Shown one piece after another: positions 1 to 9,620 of a stretch of DNA of 64,000 nt. The DNA is from Acinetobacter sp. SFB. Its GTDB lineage: Bacteria; Pseudomonadota; Gammaproteobacteria; Pseudomonadales; Moraxellaceae. Numbering within the stretch: position 1 is the stretch's first letter; the number at the start of each line of letters is the position of its first letter. A model generated the notes under the pieces. It was not told the origin of the DNA and made no database searches. It saw only the letters and a list, made by a program, of their open reading frames with translations. Both the position numbers and the translations under genes were made by a program. Location of the stretch: NCBI RefSeq assembly GCF_001647545.1, contig NZ_LSZH01000011.1:383240-447239 (forward strand), in the 5' to 3' direction.

Positions 1-947
1 CCAACATGAGAAGTGGCAAGATCAAATTCTTGCGGGTGTCGGGCAGCGGCCCTGTAACGTGCACAATAATTATCTGCACATAAATAAGAACCGCCTTTTA
101 TGGTCATAGTCATGACCTGTTCTGAATGGTGACGGGTCATTTGTGGATTGCCCATATGCATGTCGGAATGAGGACCTTTGTATGCAGAATTTGTCCATTC
201 CCAAACATTGCCAATCATGTCGTGTAGGCCAAAAGGATTGGCTTCAAAACAGCCGACAGGTGCTATACCTTTAAATCCATCTTGATTAGAGTTGGCATAG
301 GGGAATTCACCCTGCCAGTAATTGGCAGTAATTTTCCCATGCGATTTTGGGCCAATATCTTCCTGATCACTAAACCCTTTGGCAAGGTATTCATTTTCCA
401 ATTCGGTAGGCAAATCACGACCCAGCCATGTTGCATATGCCAATGCATCATTATAAGTTACATAACGAACTGGCTCATTCAGAGCAGGAAATTTCTCATC
501 AATGTTTTTCCATGAAACATTTTTCAAAAATTTCCACCAGGACATCATGGCAACCTTATCTGTTTCAGGCTGGATGAAAACAGCTGCGCCACCTTGTTTT
601 TCAGCATCGCTAATATAGCCCGTTGCATCTACAAAACTTTTAAACTGGGCCACAGTAACTTCTGTTTGATCCGCCCAGAAAGCGTTTACTTTGAGTTTGT
701 TTTGATAGAAAGGGCGTTCATCTTCATAACCCGTATTTGAGCCAAAAAGAATTTCACCTGCGGGAATTTCAACCATACCTGAGGTTTTGGATTTTCCCCA
801 AAGCGCAGGCAAACCTGAATATTGCTGACATTGACTGACACTGCCCAAAGTGACAATTTCTGTAGATTGCTCAGATTTCGAAGGGTTGCATCCTGCGAGG
901 CCAAGCACCAGCAATAGCAGACAACTCCCTTTCATCAAATTTGACAT
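1..947 (-). CDS. Formylglycine-generating enzyme (SUMF1/FGE family), lipoprotein, 3' end beyond window
   Basis: An open frame runs from an ATG at 947 to the window edge (315 codons, no stop). The N-terminus is a lipoprotein signal: a hydrophobic stretch, then lipobox LAGC with Cys20. The body is an FGE-sulfatase domain: DERPFY near the start, RDLPTELENEY, a GNVWEWT motif, and GGSYLCADNYC with Cys290 and Cys295 spaced C-x4-C as in catalytic copper-binding FGEs, followed by RYRAAAR. FGE oxidises the signature Cys of sulfatases to formylglycine. The start has GGAG 9 nt upstream and lies 6 nt after the sulfatase stop, so the two form one operon and the neighbouring sulfatase is the obvious substrate. 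The odd point is the export signal: well-studied bacterial FGEs act in the cytoplasm. Confidence 0.88.
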   Translation of the reverse strand, partial: MSNLMKGSCLLLLVLGLAGCNPSKSEQSTEIVTLGSVSQCQQYSGLPALWGKSKTSGMVEIPAGEILFGSNTGYEDERPFYQNKLKVNAFWADQTEVTVAQFKSFVDATGYISDAEKQGGAAVFIQPETDKVAMMSWWKFLKNVSWKNIDEKFPALNEPVRYVTYNDALAYATWLGRDLPTELENEYLAKGFSDQEDIGPKSHGKITANYWQGEFPYANSNQDGFKGIAPVGCFEANPFGLHDMIGNVWEWTNSAYKGPHSDMHMGNPQMTRHHSEQVMTMTIKGGSYLCADNYCARYRAAARHPQEFDLATSHV

Positions 948-953
948 GGGGTA

Positions 954-2588
954 TTACTCCGCGAAATCCTGTACACCTACACGTTGAGTGTATTTCACAT
1001 ATTCTTGCTGGAGCTGTTTTACCATTTCAGGGTATTTTTTACTTAGGTCAGTGGTTTCTGTACGATCATTTTCTAGATCATATAATTTCCAGTCCGGACC
1101 ACTCAGGTTTTTGGTAATGGTGCGTGTGAGTTTCCATTTTTTGTTGCGCACATAGGCATCGCCATGCAATTCATCTGCATAGATAAAATTTTCGCCATAT
1201 ACGGAACTGGTTTTACCCTTAAGATAACTGATCCACGATTTACCGGAAAGCTGGTTGAACTTGCTAGGATCCTGATAATCCGGTTTTAATGAAGACTGGG
1301 TGATTTCAAGAACAGTGGGGAAAACATCTTTGACATTCACAAAGCTGTTACTAATTTTAGACGTGGTGCTGTTTGGAAGTTTAACAATAGCGGGTGCACT
1401 GACGCCGCCTTCAGCTGCAGTGCCTTTCCAAAGTGAAAATGGCGCACTGCTCACTTCAGTCCAACGCGGGCCAATAAGTTCATAAGATTTAGTTTTACCT
1501 AAATTATTATAACTATTGTCATAACCTGGAAGTGCGCGATAGAACCCTTCTGCGCCATTATCTGACATAAAAATAAACAGTGTATTGTCGTATTGCTTAA
1601 TCTTTTTCAGATGTTTAATCAGTTTTCCGACATTGTCATCCATATTTTTAATCTGTGCCGCATAAATTTCCATTTTGCGTGCTTCGATTTTTTTCTGTTC
1701 AGCCGTTAGATTGTTCCAGATATCTAAATTCATTGGAGCAAGTTGTTTACTCACCACATTGGCTGTTTTTGTAGAATTAATCAGCTTGAGTTTGAGCATT
1801 TTTTCTAAACGCTTCTGTTTTATTGCATCGTAACCCTGATCATAGTGGCCCTTATAAATATTCAAATAATTTGTCGGTACCTGAAGCGGCCAATGGGGAG
1901 CGGTCAGAGCAACATAGGCAAAGAAAGGTTGGCTTGGCTTGTTATTATCACCAATATATTCAATAACTTTTTGAGTGAAGAAATCTGTTGAATAAAAATT
2001 ATCTGGTAATTCGACCTTCTGACCATTTTCAGTGTAAATGGTTTTGCGTTCGATACCATCAGGCAGTGTTTTGAAATGTGAGTCTGCACCATTTAATAAT
2101 GCATAAGAAAAATCAAAACCTCTACTTGCTGGATTGGTCTCGGGGGTATAACCAAGATGCCATTTACCTGCCATAAGGGTTTTATACCCATTATCTTTTA
2201 ATACTTGAGGCAAGGTCATTGAGCGAGTATTTAAATAACCTTCATAACCAGGTTTACCTAAGAATTGTGGACGAGGAGTTAAATCAAATTTTCCTGCGTC
2301 TGCCCGCATAGTCTCCGCCATGGCACCCAAGCCAGCTTGATGGTGATCTGTACCTGACATCAACTCGGAACGTGTGGGAGAACAAGTACTAGGGGTGTGG
2401 TAATTGGTAAAGCGGGTGCCTTGATGAGCCAGACTGTCAATATTGGGAGTCTTGATTTCACTGCCAAATGAACCTAGATCAGAATATCCCAAATCATCTG
2501 CCAGAATAATGACCACATTCGGTTTTTGCGCGAAGAGCTGCGTAGAAATTAATAGCGATGTAATTAGCGCTATTTTGTTGAGTCTCAT
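954..2588 (-). CDS. Exported Cys-type arylsulfatase (AtsA-like)
   Basis: Type I sulfatase of 544 aa. From the Met at 2588, residues 1–20 form a Sec signal ending LFA before QKPNVV. An upstream ATG at 2597 is in frame, but AAGGAT sits better in front of 2588. Motifs: metal-binding LADDLGYSDLG (29–39), sulfatase signature CSPTR (69–73) followed by GTDHHQAG as in Pseudomonas AtsA, and a later SDNGAEG. The Cys-type signature requires formylglycine formation, which the downstream FGE gene supplies. It hydrolyses sulfate esters, probably in the periplasm to scavenge sulfur; the substrate cannot be read from sequence. The divergent OprD-type porin at 3106 could feed it, but could equally serve the aromatic cluster. 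Confidence 0.9.
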   Translation of the reverse strand: MRLNKIALITSLLISTQLFAQKPNVVIILADDLGYSDLGSFGSEIKTPNIDSLAHQGTRFTNYHTPSTCSPTRSELMSGTDHHQAGLGAMAETMRADAGKFDLTPRPQFLGKPGYEGYLNTRSMTLPQVLKDNGYKTLMAGKWHLGYTPETNPASRGFDFSYALLNGADSHFKTLPDGIERKTIYTENGQKVELPDNFYSTDFFTQKVIEYIGDNNKPSQPFFAYVALTAPHWPLQVPTNYLNIYKGHYDQGYDAIKQKRLEKMLKLKLINSTKTANVVSKQLAPMNLDIWNNLTAEQKKIEARKMEIYAAQIKNMDDNVGKLIKHLKKIKQYDNTLFIFMSDNGAEGFYRALPGYDNSYNNLGKTKSYELIGPRWTEVSSAPFSLWKGTAAEGGVSAPAIVKLPNSTTSKISNSFVNVKDVFPTVLEITQSSLKPDYQDPSKFNQLSGKSWISYLKGKTSSVYGENFIYADELHGDAYVRNKKWKLTRTITKNLSGPDWKLYDLENDRTETTDLSKKYPEMVKQLQQEYVKYTQRVGVQDFAE

Positions 2589-3105
2589 TTCATTCATCCT
2601 TGATTATGATTTACAACTATGAGCGTAGTGTAAATGCTTTAAGGATAACTTCTATTAGACAAAGCATTATTTTAATAAAAATCAAATATATAGGGTTTAA
2701 ATAGATAGAATATTGGTGGTAATTAGTACATTTTAGATATTAAGTCATACTTTTTATCTATTTATAAATGGATTTTTTAACTCAGTTCAATGATCGGATA
2801 TTTATTATAAATACCACTTATAGATTTAAAATCTTATGAGACTGCTTAACTAAAAAAACACTTAATAAATCAATATTAATTCATTATTTTTTAAAATTAA
2901 TTTAATTAACAATAGTTTAAATTGATAGTGGTAGCAGTAAGCAAAAACTACTTATTGTTAAAACATATTAAAATTTGGAATTAAATGTTAAAAAAAAGAA
3001 AAATAAAGTTATATAAATTGCTGCTTAATACTCTGGTCTGATTTTTTTTAGCGGCAGGGTTGAGCATGATGGTGGCATAGCTTAATTTGATTACAGGAAT
3101 AAGCC
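2589..3105. promoter_or_regulatory. AT-rich divergent intergenic region
   Basis: This is 517 bases of very AT-rich sequence between the leftward sulfatase and the rightward porin. It must hold both promoters. I see no convincing ORF, strong hairpin or repeat. The only clear signal is AGGA about 8 nt before the porin ATG. Confidence 0.5.
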
Positions 3106-4365
3106 ATGCGTCGTCAAACACTATGGATAGCAATCTGTGTTGCTGCTGCAACACTAGGTACAACTGCAACGAATGCAGAATTTATCGACGATAGCCAAGT
3201 CCAATTAAAATTCAAAAATTTCTATTTAGATCGTCAGTATGCTGATGTACCACAAAATAACTGGGGTAGCTGGTCACAAGGCATTACCCTGGATGCAAAA
3301 TCCGGTTATCAGGACATCGGCGCTGGCATTCAAGTCGGTGCAGATCTTCTTATTCAGCATGCGTTCCGTTTGAATGGTCGTGACAATAATCCTGACTGGG
3401 TTATACCGCATCAAGGACCGGGCAAAGGGCAAAAAGATAATTTTGGTAAAGTGGGTGCGACCTTAAAAGCCAAAGTTTCTCAAACTGAATTGAAAGTAGG
3501 TGAATTACTGCCGGTATCTCCAGTATTGGTCTTCGATCCATCGCGTCAGTTGCTGACGACTTATAGCGGTGCATGGTTAGAGTCTAAAGAGATTAAAGAT
3601 ACCAAACTGACTTTGGCTTATATTGATAAGATCAATAACCGCTATGACAACCAGTTCCGTGACTTAACCTTGTTTGCACCTGCTAAAGGTAAAAAGTATT
3701 ACGATAATGGTGAAGCTTCTGATGGAATGTGGATTGCCGGTGTAGATCATCAATTCAATAAACAGATGGGTGCCAGCTACTGGTATGCAGATGTAACAGA
3801 TATCTATCAGCAGCATTATGTAGGTGTCAATTACAAAACCACATTCGGTGAAAAAGCAAAATTAGATACTCATATCCGTTACTTCGATAACTCCGATTCA
3901 GGCAACAAGCTGTATGGGGCAATTGATAATCAGGCATTATCTGCAGGTGCAAAAGTCAATTACGGCGCGCACACAGTTGGTTTGGGTTATCAGCAAATGT
4001 TTGGTGACAGTGCTTTCCCGACATTGGGCGGCTGGGTGCCACAACCGTATTTAGTGAACTGGGGTGTTGCGACCTTCACTGCGATTGATGAAAAATCTGT
4101 CGGCTTAAGCTATGGTTATGACTTTTCTGAATTGGGTGTCAAAGGTTTGAATGCCACTGCGTTCTACATGATGGGCTTTGATGCTGAAGTAAATGGCAAG
4201 AAAAATCAGGATTCGGATGAGCTTAATTTAATCGTGAACTACACAGTGCCTGAAGGTCAGTTGAAAGGTCTAGGTTTACAGATGATGTATATTGATGCTG
4301 ACTTCGATTATAAATCTGACCTTAAAGAGTATCGTGTAGCCACAACCTATACTTATAAGTTCTAA
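3106..4365 (+). CDS. OprD-family outer membrane porin
   Basis: A 419-aa protein with a Sec signal ending TNA at residue 24. The mature start is EFIDDSQVQLKFKNFYLDRQ, close to the OprD/OpdK type of substrate-specific porin (FIDDS...LRNFYFNRD style), then GSWSQGITLDAKSGY and the internal VGELLPVSPVLVFDPSRQL typical of the family. The protein ends in TYTYKF; a C-terminal Phe is the outer-membrane beta-barrel signal. OprD-type porins admit small acids and aromatic carboxylates. Its place between a sulfatase operon and a phenylpropionate cluster suggests uptake of phenylpropionate or a sulfate ester, which the sequence does not resolve. A terminator follows, so it is a single-gene unit. Confidence 0.88.
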   Translation: MRRQTLWIAICVAAATLGTTATNAEFIDDSQVQLKFKNFYLDRQYADVPQNNWGSWSQGITLDAKSGYQDIGAGIQVGADLLIQHAFRLNGRDNNPDWVIPHQGPGKGQKDNFGKVGATLKAKVSQTELKVGELLPVSPVLVFDPSRQLLTTYSGAWLESKEIKDTKLTLAYIDKINNRYDNQFRDLTLFAPAKGKKYYDNGEASDGMWIAGVDHQFNKQMGASYWYADVTDIYQQHYVGVNYKTTFGEKAKLDTHIRYFDNSDSGNKLYGAIDNQALSAGAKVNYGAHTVGLGYQQMFGDSAFPTLGGWVPQPYLVNWGVATFTAIDEKSVGLSYGYDFSELGVKGLNATAFYMMGFDAEVNGKKNQDSDELNLIVNYTVPEGQLKGLGLQMMYIDADFDYKSDLKEYRVATTYTYKF

Positions 4366-4381
4366 ATCAAATCATTGAATG

Positions 4382-4418
4382 AAAAAAGAGCGACTGTTGA
4401 TCAGCTGCTCTTTTTTTT
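4382..4418 (+). terminator. Rho-independent terminator of the porin gene
   Basis: An A-rich stem with GAGC...GCTC and CTG...CAG pairing around a short loop (two internal mismatches) is followed by eight T residues, 16 nt after the stop codon. Confidence 0.8.
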
Positions 4419-4660
4419 ACGCTCAGAATATTTTGGCTCGAAATACCTTAAGTAAATTAGGCCTATGGTTTTATTTTAATTAAATAAAAACAAAGACATA
4501 AATAATCGTTTTTTTATAGGGTTTGATCGTAAATTTGTATCAGTTTGCTCAGGCTGAACGGTTAATATAAAGCTGTAAAAAGTCATTTTAATGAGTCAAC
4601 TTGACGTCGAATTCTTGTAATAGAGGGACACGCAAGCTAAAGACTGTAAGAGGAATCAAT

Positions 4661-5518
4661 ATGAGCACTGTTCAAATCCCTGACTATCAAACAGATCCAT
4701 TCTTTGGCTTAGAAGACAAATGGATTGAAACCGCTGAAGGCGAGTTGACGCATTACCACGAAATTGGTGAAGGGACACCTATTCTATTTTTACACGGTTC
4801 AGGTACAGGCGTATCTGCTGCTGCAAACTGGTGGTTAAACTTGCCACAAATTGGTGAGCAAGCACGTTGTATCGCAATTGACACCATTGGTTATGGCCAA
4901 AGTGTGGTTGCACCAGGTACTGCTTACGGTATTCGCGCTTGGGTTGATCATGCAGTACGTACTTTAGATGCTTTGGGTATCGAAAAAACTTGGGTTGTAG
5001 GCAACTCTTTGGGTGGCTGGTTAGCTTTCCAGATGGCGCTGGATTATCCTGAACGTGTTTTGGGTATCGTGTCTATGGGTACGGGCGGTGCGAAACAGAC
5101 TGCTGCACTTAAAGCACATGCAAATCCGGTACTTACCGAAGAAGGGATCAAGAAAACCCTGTCTATGTTTGTCGTGAACAAAGACTTGATTACTGATGAA
5201 CTGGTTAAAGTACGTTTCGATTCTGCGAAAAATGATTACGCTTCTGACCGTCTCATGGACGTTGTTGGCGCACGTGACCGTGACCGTTTTGAATTTCCAC
5301 TTGATTTCGAAAAAATGAAAGAAATCAAAGTGCCTGTACTTTTGATTCATGGCGTACAAGATGTGGTGATTCCAGTGTCTCGTTCATGGGATATCTTGAA
5401 CATTGTTCCGCATGCTGATGCACACATCTTCAGCCAATGTGGTCACTGGTCTCAAGTTGAAAAATCTGACGAATTCAACACGGTAATTAAAAACTATTTA
5501 ACAGCACGTGGTGTTTAA
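4661..5518 (+). CDS. mhpC: MhpC-like meta-cleavage product hydrolase
   Basis: Alpha/beta hydrolase of 285 aa. The start at 4661 has AAGAGGA 6–7 nt upstream; the frame is open 20 codons further up but with no ribosome site. Catalytic elements: oxyanion HGSG (45–48), nucleophile elbow GNSLGG with Ser116, Asp234 in HGVQD, and His262 in QCGHWSQVEKSDEFN, which closely resembles the end of MhpC/BphD enzymes. The expected reaction is hydrolytic C–C cleavage of the ring-fission product to 2-hydroxypenta-2,4-dienoate plus succinate (fumarate from cinnamate). It pairs functionally with mhpB at 10828 but is transcribed separately, on the far side of hcaR and the DUF1345 gene. MhpC versus another meta-cleavage hydrolase is decided mainly by this context. 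Confidence 0.82.
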   Translation: MSTVQIPDYQTDPFFGLEDKWIETAEGELTHYHEIGEGTPILFLHGSGTGVSAAANWWLNLPQIGEQARCIAIDTIGYGQSVVAPGTAYGIRAWVDHAVRTLDALGIEKTWVVGNSLGGWLAFQMALDYPERVLGIVSMGTGGAKQTAALKAHANPVLTEEGIKKTLSMFVVNKDLITDELVKVRFDSAKNDYASDRLMDVVGARDRDRFEFPLDFEKMKEIKVPVLLIHGVQDVVIPVSRSWDILNIVPHADAHIFSQCGHWSQVEKSDEFNTVIKNYLTARGV

Positions 5519-5540
5519 TCACGCAGTTTAAATGAAATAA

Positions 5541-5571
5541 AAAAAAGGATGACGAGAGTCATCCTTTTTTT
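5541..5571. terminator. Bidirectional terminator between mhpC and DUF1345 gene
   Basis: A perfect inverted repeat (A-run plus GGATGAC, loop GAGA, GTCATCC plus T-run) has T-tracts in both directions. It serves the converging mhpC and DUF1345 transcripts. Confidence 0.9.
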
Positions 5572-5595
5572 ATGCCTTTAATTAGCTACTCGTCA

Positions 5596-6273
5596 TTAAG
5601 TAGTAATAAAGTTAGCCGCAACATTAATACTGATGGCCAGAATCGTGGTGTTAAATCCATATGCCAACAGCAGGTGCAAGGTATTTAATACCCGCATGGA
5701 GCGTGACGTAATGGATACATCTGCGGTTTGCGCCGAGGTTCCAATCACATAGCTAAAATATATAAAATCTGGATAAGTGGGACGTGAGGTCTTGGGGAAA
5801 TCCAGTCCACCATCTTTATATTTTTCCAATGCCAGATAAAAGTCATGGGTATAATGAATGGCAAAAATGGTATGCATAAAAAACCAGGCAGAAACAAGGG
5901 TGAGCACCGATAAGATCAAGTGTCCTATTCGAATGTAGGCATCGGGGGGTAAATGATTAATTTCAATCACGATGGCAATGAAGCACATGATTAAAGTCAG
6001 GATCACCAGCAGTAAAATTAACCATTTACTGGTATCTTGTTGCTGTGCGCGCTGTAAAATATTTTCATGTTCTGTCCCCCATAATTTTTTTAAGGTTAAG
6101 AGTAAATAGCTATAAATAGAGATATTCCAGCTAATTAAAAGACAGGTAGACCAGCCCCATTGAGTCAGCCAATGTAAAAAATAATAGAAAACAGCGATGG
6201 CAGTAAAAGTAAAAAAGAAATAAGGGTGGGATCGAACACCTGTTTTTATGCGATGCAGCGGGTGGATTTGCAT
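5596..6273 (-). CDS. DUF1345 integral membrane protein
   Basis: A 225-aa protein with about five hydrophobic segments. The C-terminal half matches DUF1345: a DF.YFSYVIGTSAQTADV block, then ITSRSMRVLNTLHLLLAYGFNT and a final membrane helix. Function is unknown for the family; members are inner-membrane proteins. It lies between mhpC (convergent, shared terminator) and hcaR (same strand, about 280 nt upstream), so it separates the hydrolase from the rest of the pathway. Nothing in the sequence links it to aromatic transport, though a role there cannot be excluded. About 280 bases upstream hold only AT-rich, promoter-like sequence. Confidence 0.8.
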   Translation of the reverse strand: MQIHPLHRIKTGVRSHPYFFFTFTAIAVFYYFLHWLTQWGWSTCLLISWNISIYSYLLLTLKKLWGTEHENILQRAQQQDTSKWLILLLVILTLIMCFIAIVIEINHLPPDAYIRIGHLILSVLTLVSAWFFMHTIFAIHYTHDFYLALEKYKDGGLDFPKTSRPTYPDFIYFSYVIGTSAQTADVSITSRSMRVLNTLHLLLAYGFNTTILAISINVAANFITT

Positions 6274-6555
6274 AATCTTCCCTATAGGGGGTTATTTTTT
6301 AAAATATTTTAAAAAGCTTGTACTGCGCTTATTAGACTTAAGTTGTAATTTTTTGATTATGAAATATTTTTATCACTCAGTGAAAGATAATTTATACGTT
6401 ATTTCCCATAAAGACCGGCTTTAAAACAGTGAATTTTTATAAGACTTCAGTCTAGTGTGATAGAAAAATAATCAAAATAGTGCAAAAAAAGACACCACTA
6501 TTTAGCAAAAAAATAATAGTGGGTTCAATTTGGAAGCTAAAGTGGAAAAAATTGA

Positions 6556-7455
6556 TCAATCGCGATTGATATTCAGATAAAACACACGGGTCAGTAATTC
6601 AATAAATTTCTGCACAGCCACAGAGCTACTGTTTTTGTGGTAACTGACATACAAGTCGAGGGAAGGGAGCTCAATGTCTAAAGGGCGAATAACGGTATTA
6701 TTCATGGTCAAGGGTGCGACATAGCCCGGTAAAATCGTACAGCCTAAACCCATGCCAATCGAGTTGATATTAAACAAGATATTGTCAGCTTTTTGCACAA
6801 TATTGAATTCAATAGCATTGGCTTTGGCAAAATCCAGAATGGCATTGTGTAGGGTCAGAGACTGTTCAGCAGCAGGAATAATAAAATCTATTCCATTTAA
6901 AGCTTTCACTGGAATGCGCTCATACTTCGCCAAAGGGTGGTTTTCCGGCAAAATAAAGATTAATGGCTCGCGTAGCACAAATAAGCTTTCAATTTCATCA
7001 CTATTGGAGTTGTGGCGAGTAAAAGTGACATCCAGCTCACCTTTTTTCAATAGTTTCATTTGCTCAGTGTTGTTTAAACTGAGCAATTCGATTTTTAAAT
7101 CAGGATTTTGTACACGTAAATTCGGTAGCACATAAGGGAAAATCTTCATTTCCGCAACGGGAACAAAGCCAATCCGCAGCATTTGCTGTTTGGCTTGCGA
7201 GACTTGACGTGCCATGGCAATGGCTTTTTCTGCTTGAGCCAGTGTTAAACGTGCCTGCTCAAGAAATACCGCACCTTCTTCCGTGAGTTCAACTTTTCGT
7301 TTGGTACGATACAGCAGTTGTACGCCTACATCTTCTTCTAGGTCCTTAATTTGCTGACTTAAAGAGGGTTGGGCCGTATATAGCTTTAACGCAGCTTTAC
7401 TAAAGTTTAGTTCTTCTGCCACGGTGATAAAATATCGAAGGTGTCGTAATTCCAT
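6556..7455 (-). CDS. hcaR: LysR-type regulator, HcaR-like
   Basis: A 299-aa LTTR. The N-terminal helix-turn-helix (1–60) begins MELRHLRYFITVAEELNFSK and contains TAQPSLSQQIKDLE, followed by the linker helix and a periplasmic-binding-like effector domain from about residue 90. It is divergent from hcaE with 282 nt between starts, the usual arrangement for a LysR activator of a catabolic operon. The N-terminus resembles HcaR of E. coli and also the CatM/BenM group. The inferred role is activation of hcaE–hcaD in response to phenylpropionate or cinnamate; the effector is inference from context. Confidence 0.8.
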   Translation of the reverse strand: MELRHLRYFITVAEELNFSKAALKLYTAQPSLSQQIKDLEEDVGVQLLYRTKRKVELTEEGAVFLEQARLTLAQAEKAIAMARQVSQAKQQMLRIGFVPVAEMKIFPYVLPNLRVQNPDLKIELLSLNNTEQMKLLKKGELDVTFTRHNSNSDEIESLFVLREPLIFILPENHPLAKYERIPVKALNGIDFIIPAAEQSLTLHNAILDFAKANAIEFNIVQKADNILFNINSIGMGLGCTILPGYVAPLTMNNTVIRPLDIELPSLDLYVSYHKNSSSVAVQKFIELLTRVFYLNINRD

Positions 7456-7737
7456 ATAACTAAATCCAATGTGTAATCCAAAAAATGTCTTACTATAATT
7501 TCGGTAGAGTATAATCTATAAACAACTAAGCGGTGAAGATGATTCTTTCATTTAGAAAATAAATGGTCGGGGATTATTTATGGGGATTTTAATATGGAAA
7601 ATAATGCTGCTAATAATCCATAAAATATCTTAATTGAAACAAAAAAAATATTTCACTAACAGCCGCTATAAAACCATTATCCACTAAAAGTTGAGTCTAT
7701 TTACTTTGTGACAGAGTCCGTCACAGGAGAGCTTCTC
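7456..7737. promoter_or_regulatory. hcaR–hcaE divergent control region
   Basis: This 282-nt region must carry the LysR operator and both promoters. Two inverted repeats stand out: GGATTAT (7571–7577) with ATAATCC (7613–7619), and TGTGAC-N7-GTCACA (7707–7725), which ends at the AGGAG ribosome site of hcaE. Either could be protein-bound or RNA-structured. I could not fix a -35/-10 pair with confidence. Confidence 0.5.
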
Positions 7738-9105
7738 ATGAGTGGAAAAATTAATGTGCGCGAAATCGACGCTTTGGTCGATGCACAAAATGGTCGTATC
7801 TCGCCATATATCTACACCGATCCAGATTTATATGAATTAGAGCTTGAACGCGTTTTTGGTCGTACTTGGTTATTCCTTTGTCATGAAAGCCAAATTCCTA
7901 AAGCGGGCGATTTCTTCAATACCTATATGGGTGAAGACCCGATTATTGTGGCCCGTCAAAAAGACGGCTCAATCAAAGCATTTTTAAATCAATGCCGTCA
8001 CCGCTCGATGCGTGTGAGCTTCGCAGACTGTGGTAATACGCGTGCATTTACTTGCCCATACCACGGCTGGTCTTACGGTATTGATGGCTCACTCAAAGAC
8101 ATTCCATTAGAAGAACGTGCATTCCCGCAAGGCGCATGCAAAGAAAAATGGGGACTGGTTGAAGTCAACCGTGTTGAGTCTTACAAAGGCTTAATCTTTG
8201 CGTGTTGGGATGAAACTACTCCAGATTTAATCGAGTACATGGGTGATATCGCTTGGTATCTTGATGGCGTTTTAGACCGTCGTCCAGGTGGTACTGAAAT
8301 CATCGGTGGTGTGCACAAGTGGGAAATCGAGTGCAACTGGAAATTTGCAGCTGAACAGTTTGCATCGGACCAATATCATGCCTTGTTCTCTCACGCATCT
8401 GCAATCCAGGTGTTGGGTGCAAAACCGGATGACGAATCATCGAAAAAACTAGGTGCAGCGCAAACCGCCCGTCCAGTATGGGAAACAGCTAAAGACGCAA
8501 TCCAGTATGGTTCGCGTGGTCATGGTTCAGGTTTCTTCTTTACAGAAAAACCAGATGCGAATGTGTGGGTAGACGGTGAAGTTGCCAACTACTTCCGTGA
8601 AACATATGACGAAGTGAAAGAGCGTTTAGGCGAAACACGCGCTTTACGTCTTGCCGGTCATAACAATATGTTCCCAACCATGTCCTGGTTAAACGGTACG
8701 GCTACACTTCGCGTATGGCACCCACGTGGTCCCAACAAAACTGAAGTATGGGCATTCTGTATTGCCGATGCTGAAGCATCGCAAGAAGTGAAAGAAGCCT
8801 TTGAACGCTCTGCAACCCGTGCTTTCGGTCCTGCCGGTTTCCTGGAGCAAGATGACTCTGAGAACTGGATTGAGATTCAAAAAGTATTGCGTGGTTATAA
8901 AGCGCGTAATAATCCGCTGATTATGGAAATGGGCTTGGGCAACGAGAAAAAACGTGAAGATGGAATCCCGGGGATCACCAATTACATTTTCTCTGAAACT
9001 GCAGCACGTGGCTTATACCGCCGTTGGGCAGACCTGTTGATCCATGAAACATGGGAAGAGGTAGAGAAAGCCGCTGAAGAATACGAGAAGGAGCTAATGA
9101 AATGA
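7738..9105 (+). CDS. hcaE: 3-phenylpropionate/cinnamate dioxygenase, alpha subunit
   Basis: Rieske non-haem iron oxygenase large subunit, 455 aa, about the length of E. coli HcaE. Start 7738 has AGGAG 8 nt upstream; an in-frame GTG at 7708 has none. Rieske ligands: Cys86-x-His88 and Cys106-x2-His109 in the CPYHGW block. Catalytic iron ligands: Asp211-Gln-Tyr-His214-x4-His219. The stretches [11 protein letters not shown] and [11 protein letters not shown] match HcaE as I remember it. With hcaF, hcaC and hcaD it adds O2 across the ring to form the cis-dihydrodiol. Stop and hcaF start overlap (ATGA), indicating translational coupling. In A. baylyi the hca name is used for an unrelated hydroxycinnamate CoA route. 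Confidence 0.92.
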   Translation: MSGKINVREIDALVDAQNGRISPYIYTDPDLYELELERVFGRTWLFLCHESQIPKAGDFFNTYMGEDPIIVARQKDGSIKAFLNQCRHRSMRVSFADCGNTRAFTCPYHGWSYGIDGSLKDIPLEERAFPQGACKEKWGLVEVNRVESYKGLIFACWDETTPDLIEYMGDIAWYLDGVLDRRPGGTEIIGGVHKWEIECNWKFAAEQFASDQYHALFSHASAIQVLGAKPDDESSKKLGAAQTARPVWETAKDAIQYGSRGHGSGFFFTEKPDANVWVDGEVANYFRETYDEVKERLGETRALRLAGHNNMFPTMSWLNGTATLRVWHPRGPNKTEVWAFCIADAEASQEVKEAFERSATRAFGPAGFLEQDDSENWIEIQKVLRGYKARNNPLIMEMGLGNEKKREDGIPGITNYIFSETAARGLYRRWADLLIHETWEEVEKAAEEYEKELMK

Positions 9106-9620
9106 GTCAGATCAGTTTAGAACTTCATCATCAAATTAGTCAGTTTCTCTATCGTGAAGGCAAAGCGCTAGACGACTGGAAATTCCGCGATTGGCTGGAC
9201 ATGTTGGCAGAAGACATTTCTTATACGCTGCGCACTACGCCAAATGCACAAACCCGAGACCGCCGCCGTTCAATTGAACCACCGACGACTTGGGTATTTA
9301 ACGACACCAAAGATTTGCTTGAACGTCGTGTTGCGCGTCTTGAAACCGGTATGGCTTGGGCTGAAGAGCCTCCATCACGCACCACTCACATGGTGAGCAA
9401 CGTGATTGTAGAGCCGACTGAAGTTGAAGGCGAATACGATGTGTACGTAACGTATTTGTTATACCGTACACAAAAAGAGAAAGACGTAACGCTTTACTGC
9501 GGTAAGCGTCACGACAAGATCCGTAAAGTTGAAACTGATCTGGGCTTCCAGATCTTCAACCGTAAAATTACGTTAGATCAAGTGACCTATAACTCACATA
9601 ACCTGAGTGTATTCTTCTAA
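9102..9620 (+). CDS. hcaF: 3-phenylpropionate/cinnamate dioxygenase, beta subunit
   Basis: A 172-aa small subunit of the aromatic-ring-hydroxylating dioxygenase family (NTF2-like fold). Characteristic parts are an N-terminal [28 protein letters not shown] block and a C-terminal [24 protein letters not shown]. It builds the alpha3beta3 oxygenase with HcaE and has a mainly structural role. The ATG overlaps the hcaE stop by 4 nt, and its own TAA shares one base with the hcaC ATG, so the three are tightly coupled. Confidence 0.92.
   Translation: MSQISLELHHQISQFLYREGKALDDWKFRDWLDMLAEDISYTLRTTPNAQTRDRRRSIEPPTTWVFNDTKDLLERRVARLETGMAWAEEPPSRTTHMVSNVIVEPTEVEGEYDVYVTYLLYRTQKEKDVTLYCGKRHDKIRKVETDLGFQIFNRKITLDQVTYNSHNLSVFF

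Noticed and set aside
7707..7725. TGTGA...TCACA as a CRP/Vfr site
   Set aside because: The half-sites are 9 nt apart instead of 6, so it does not fit the consensus.
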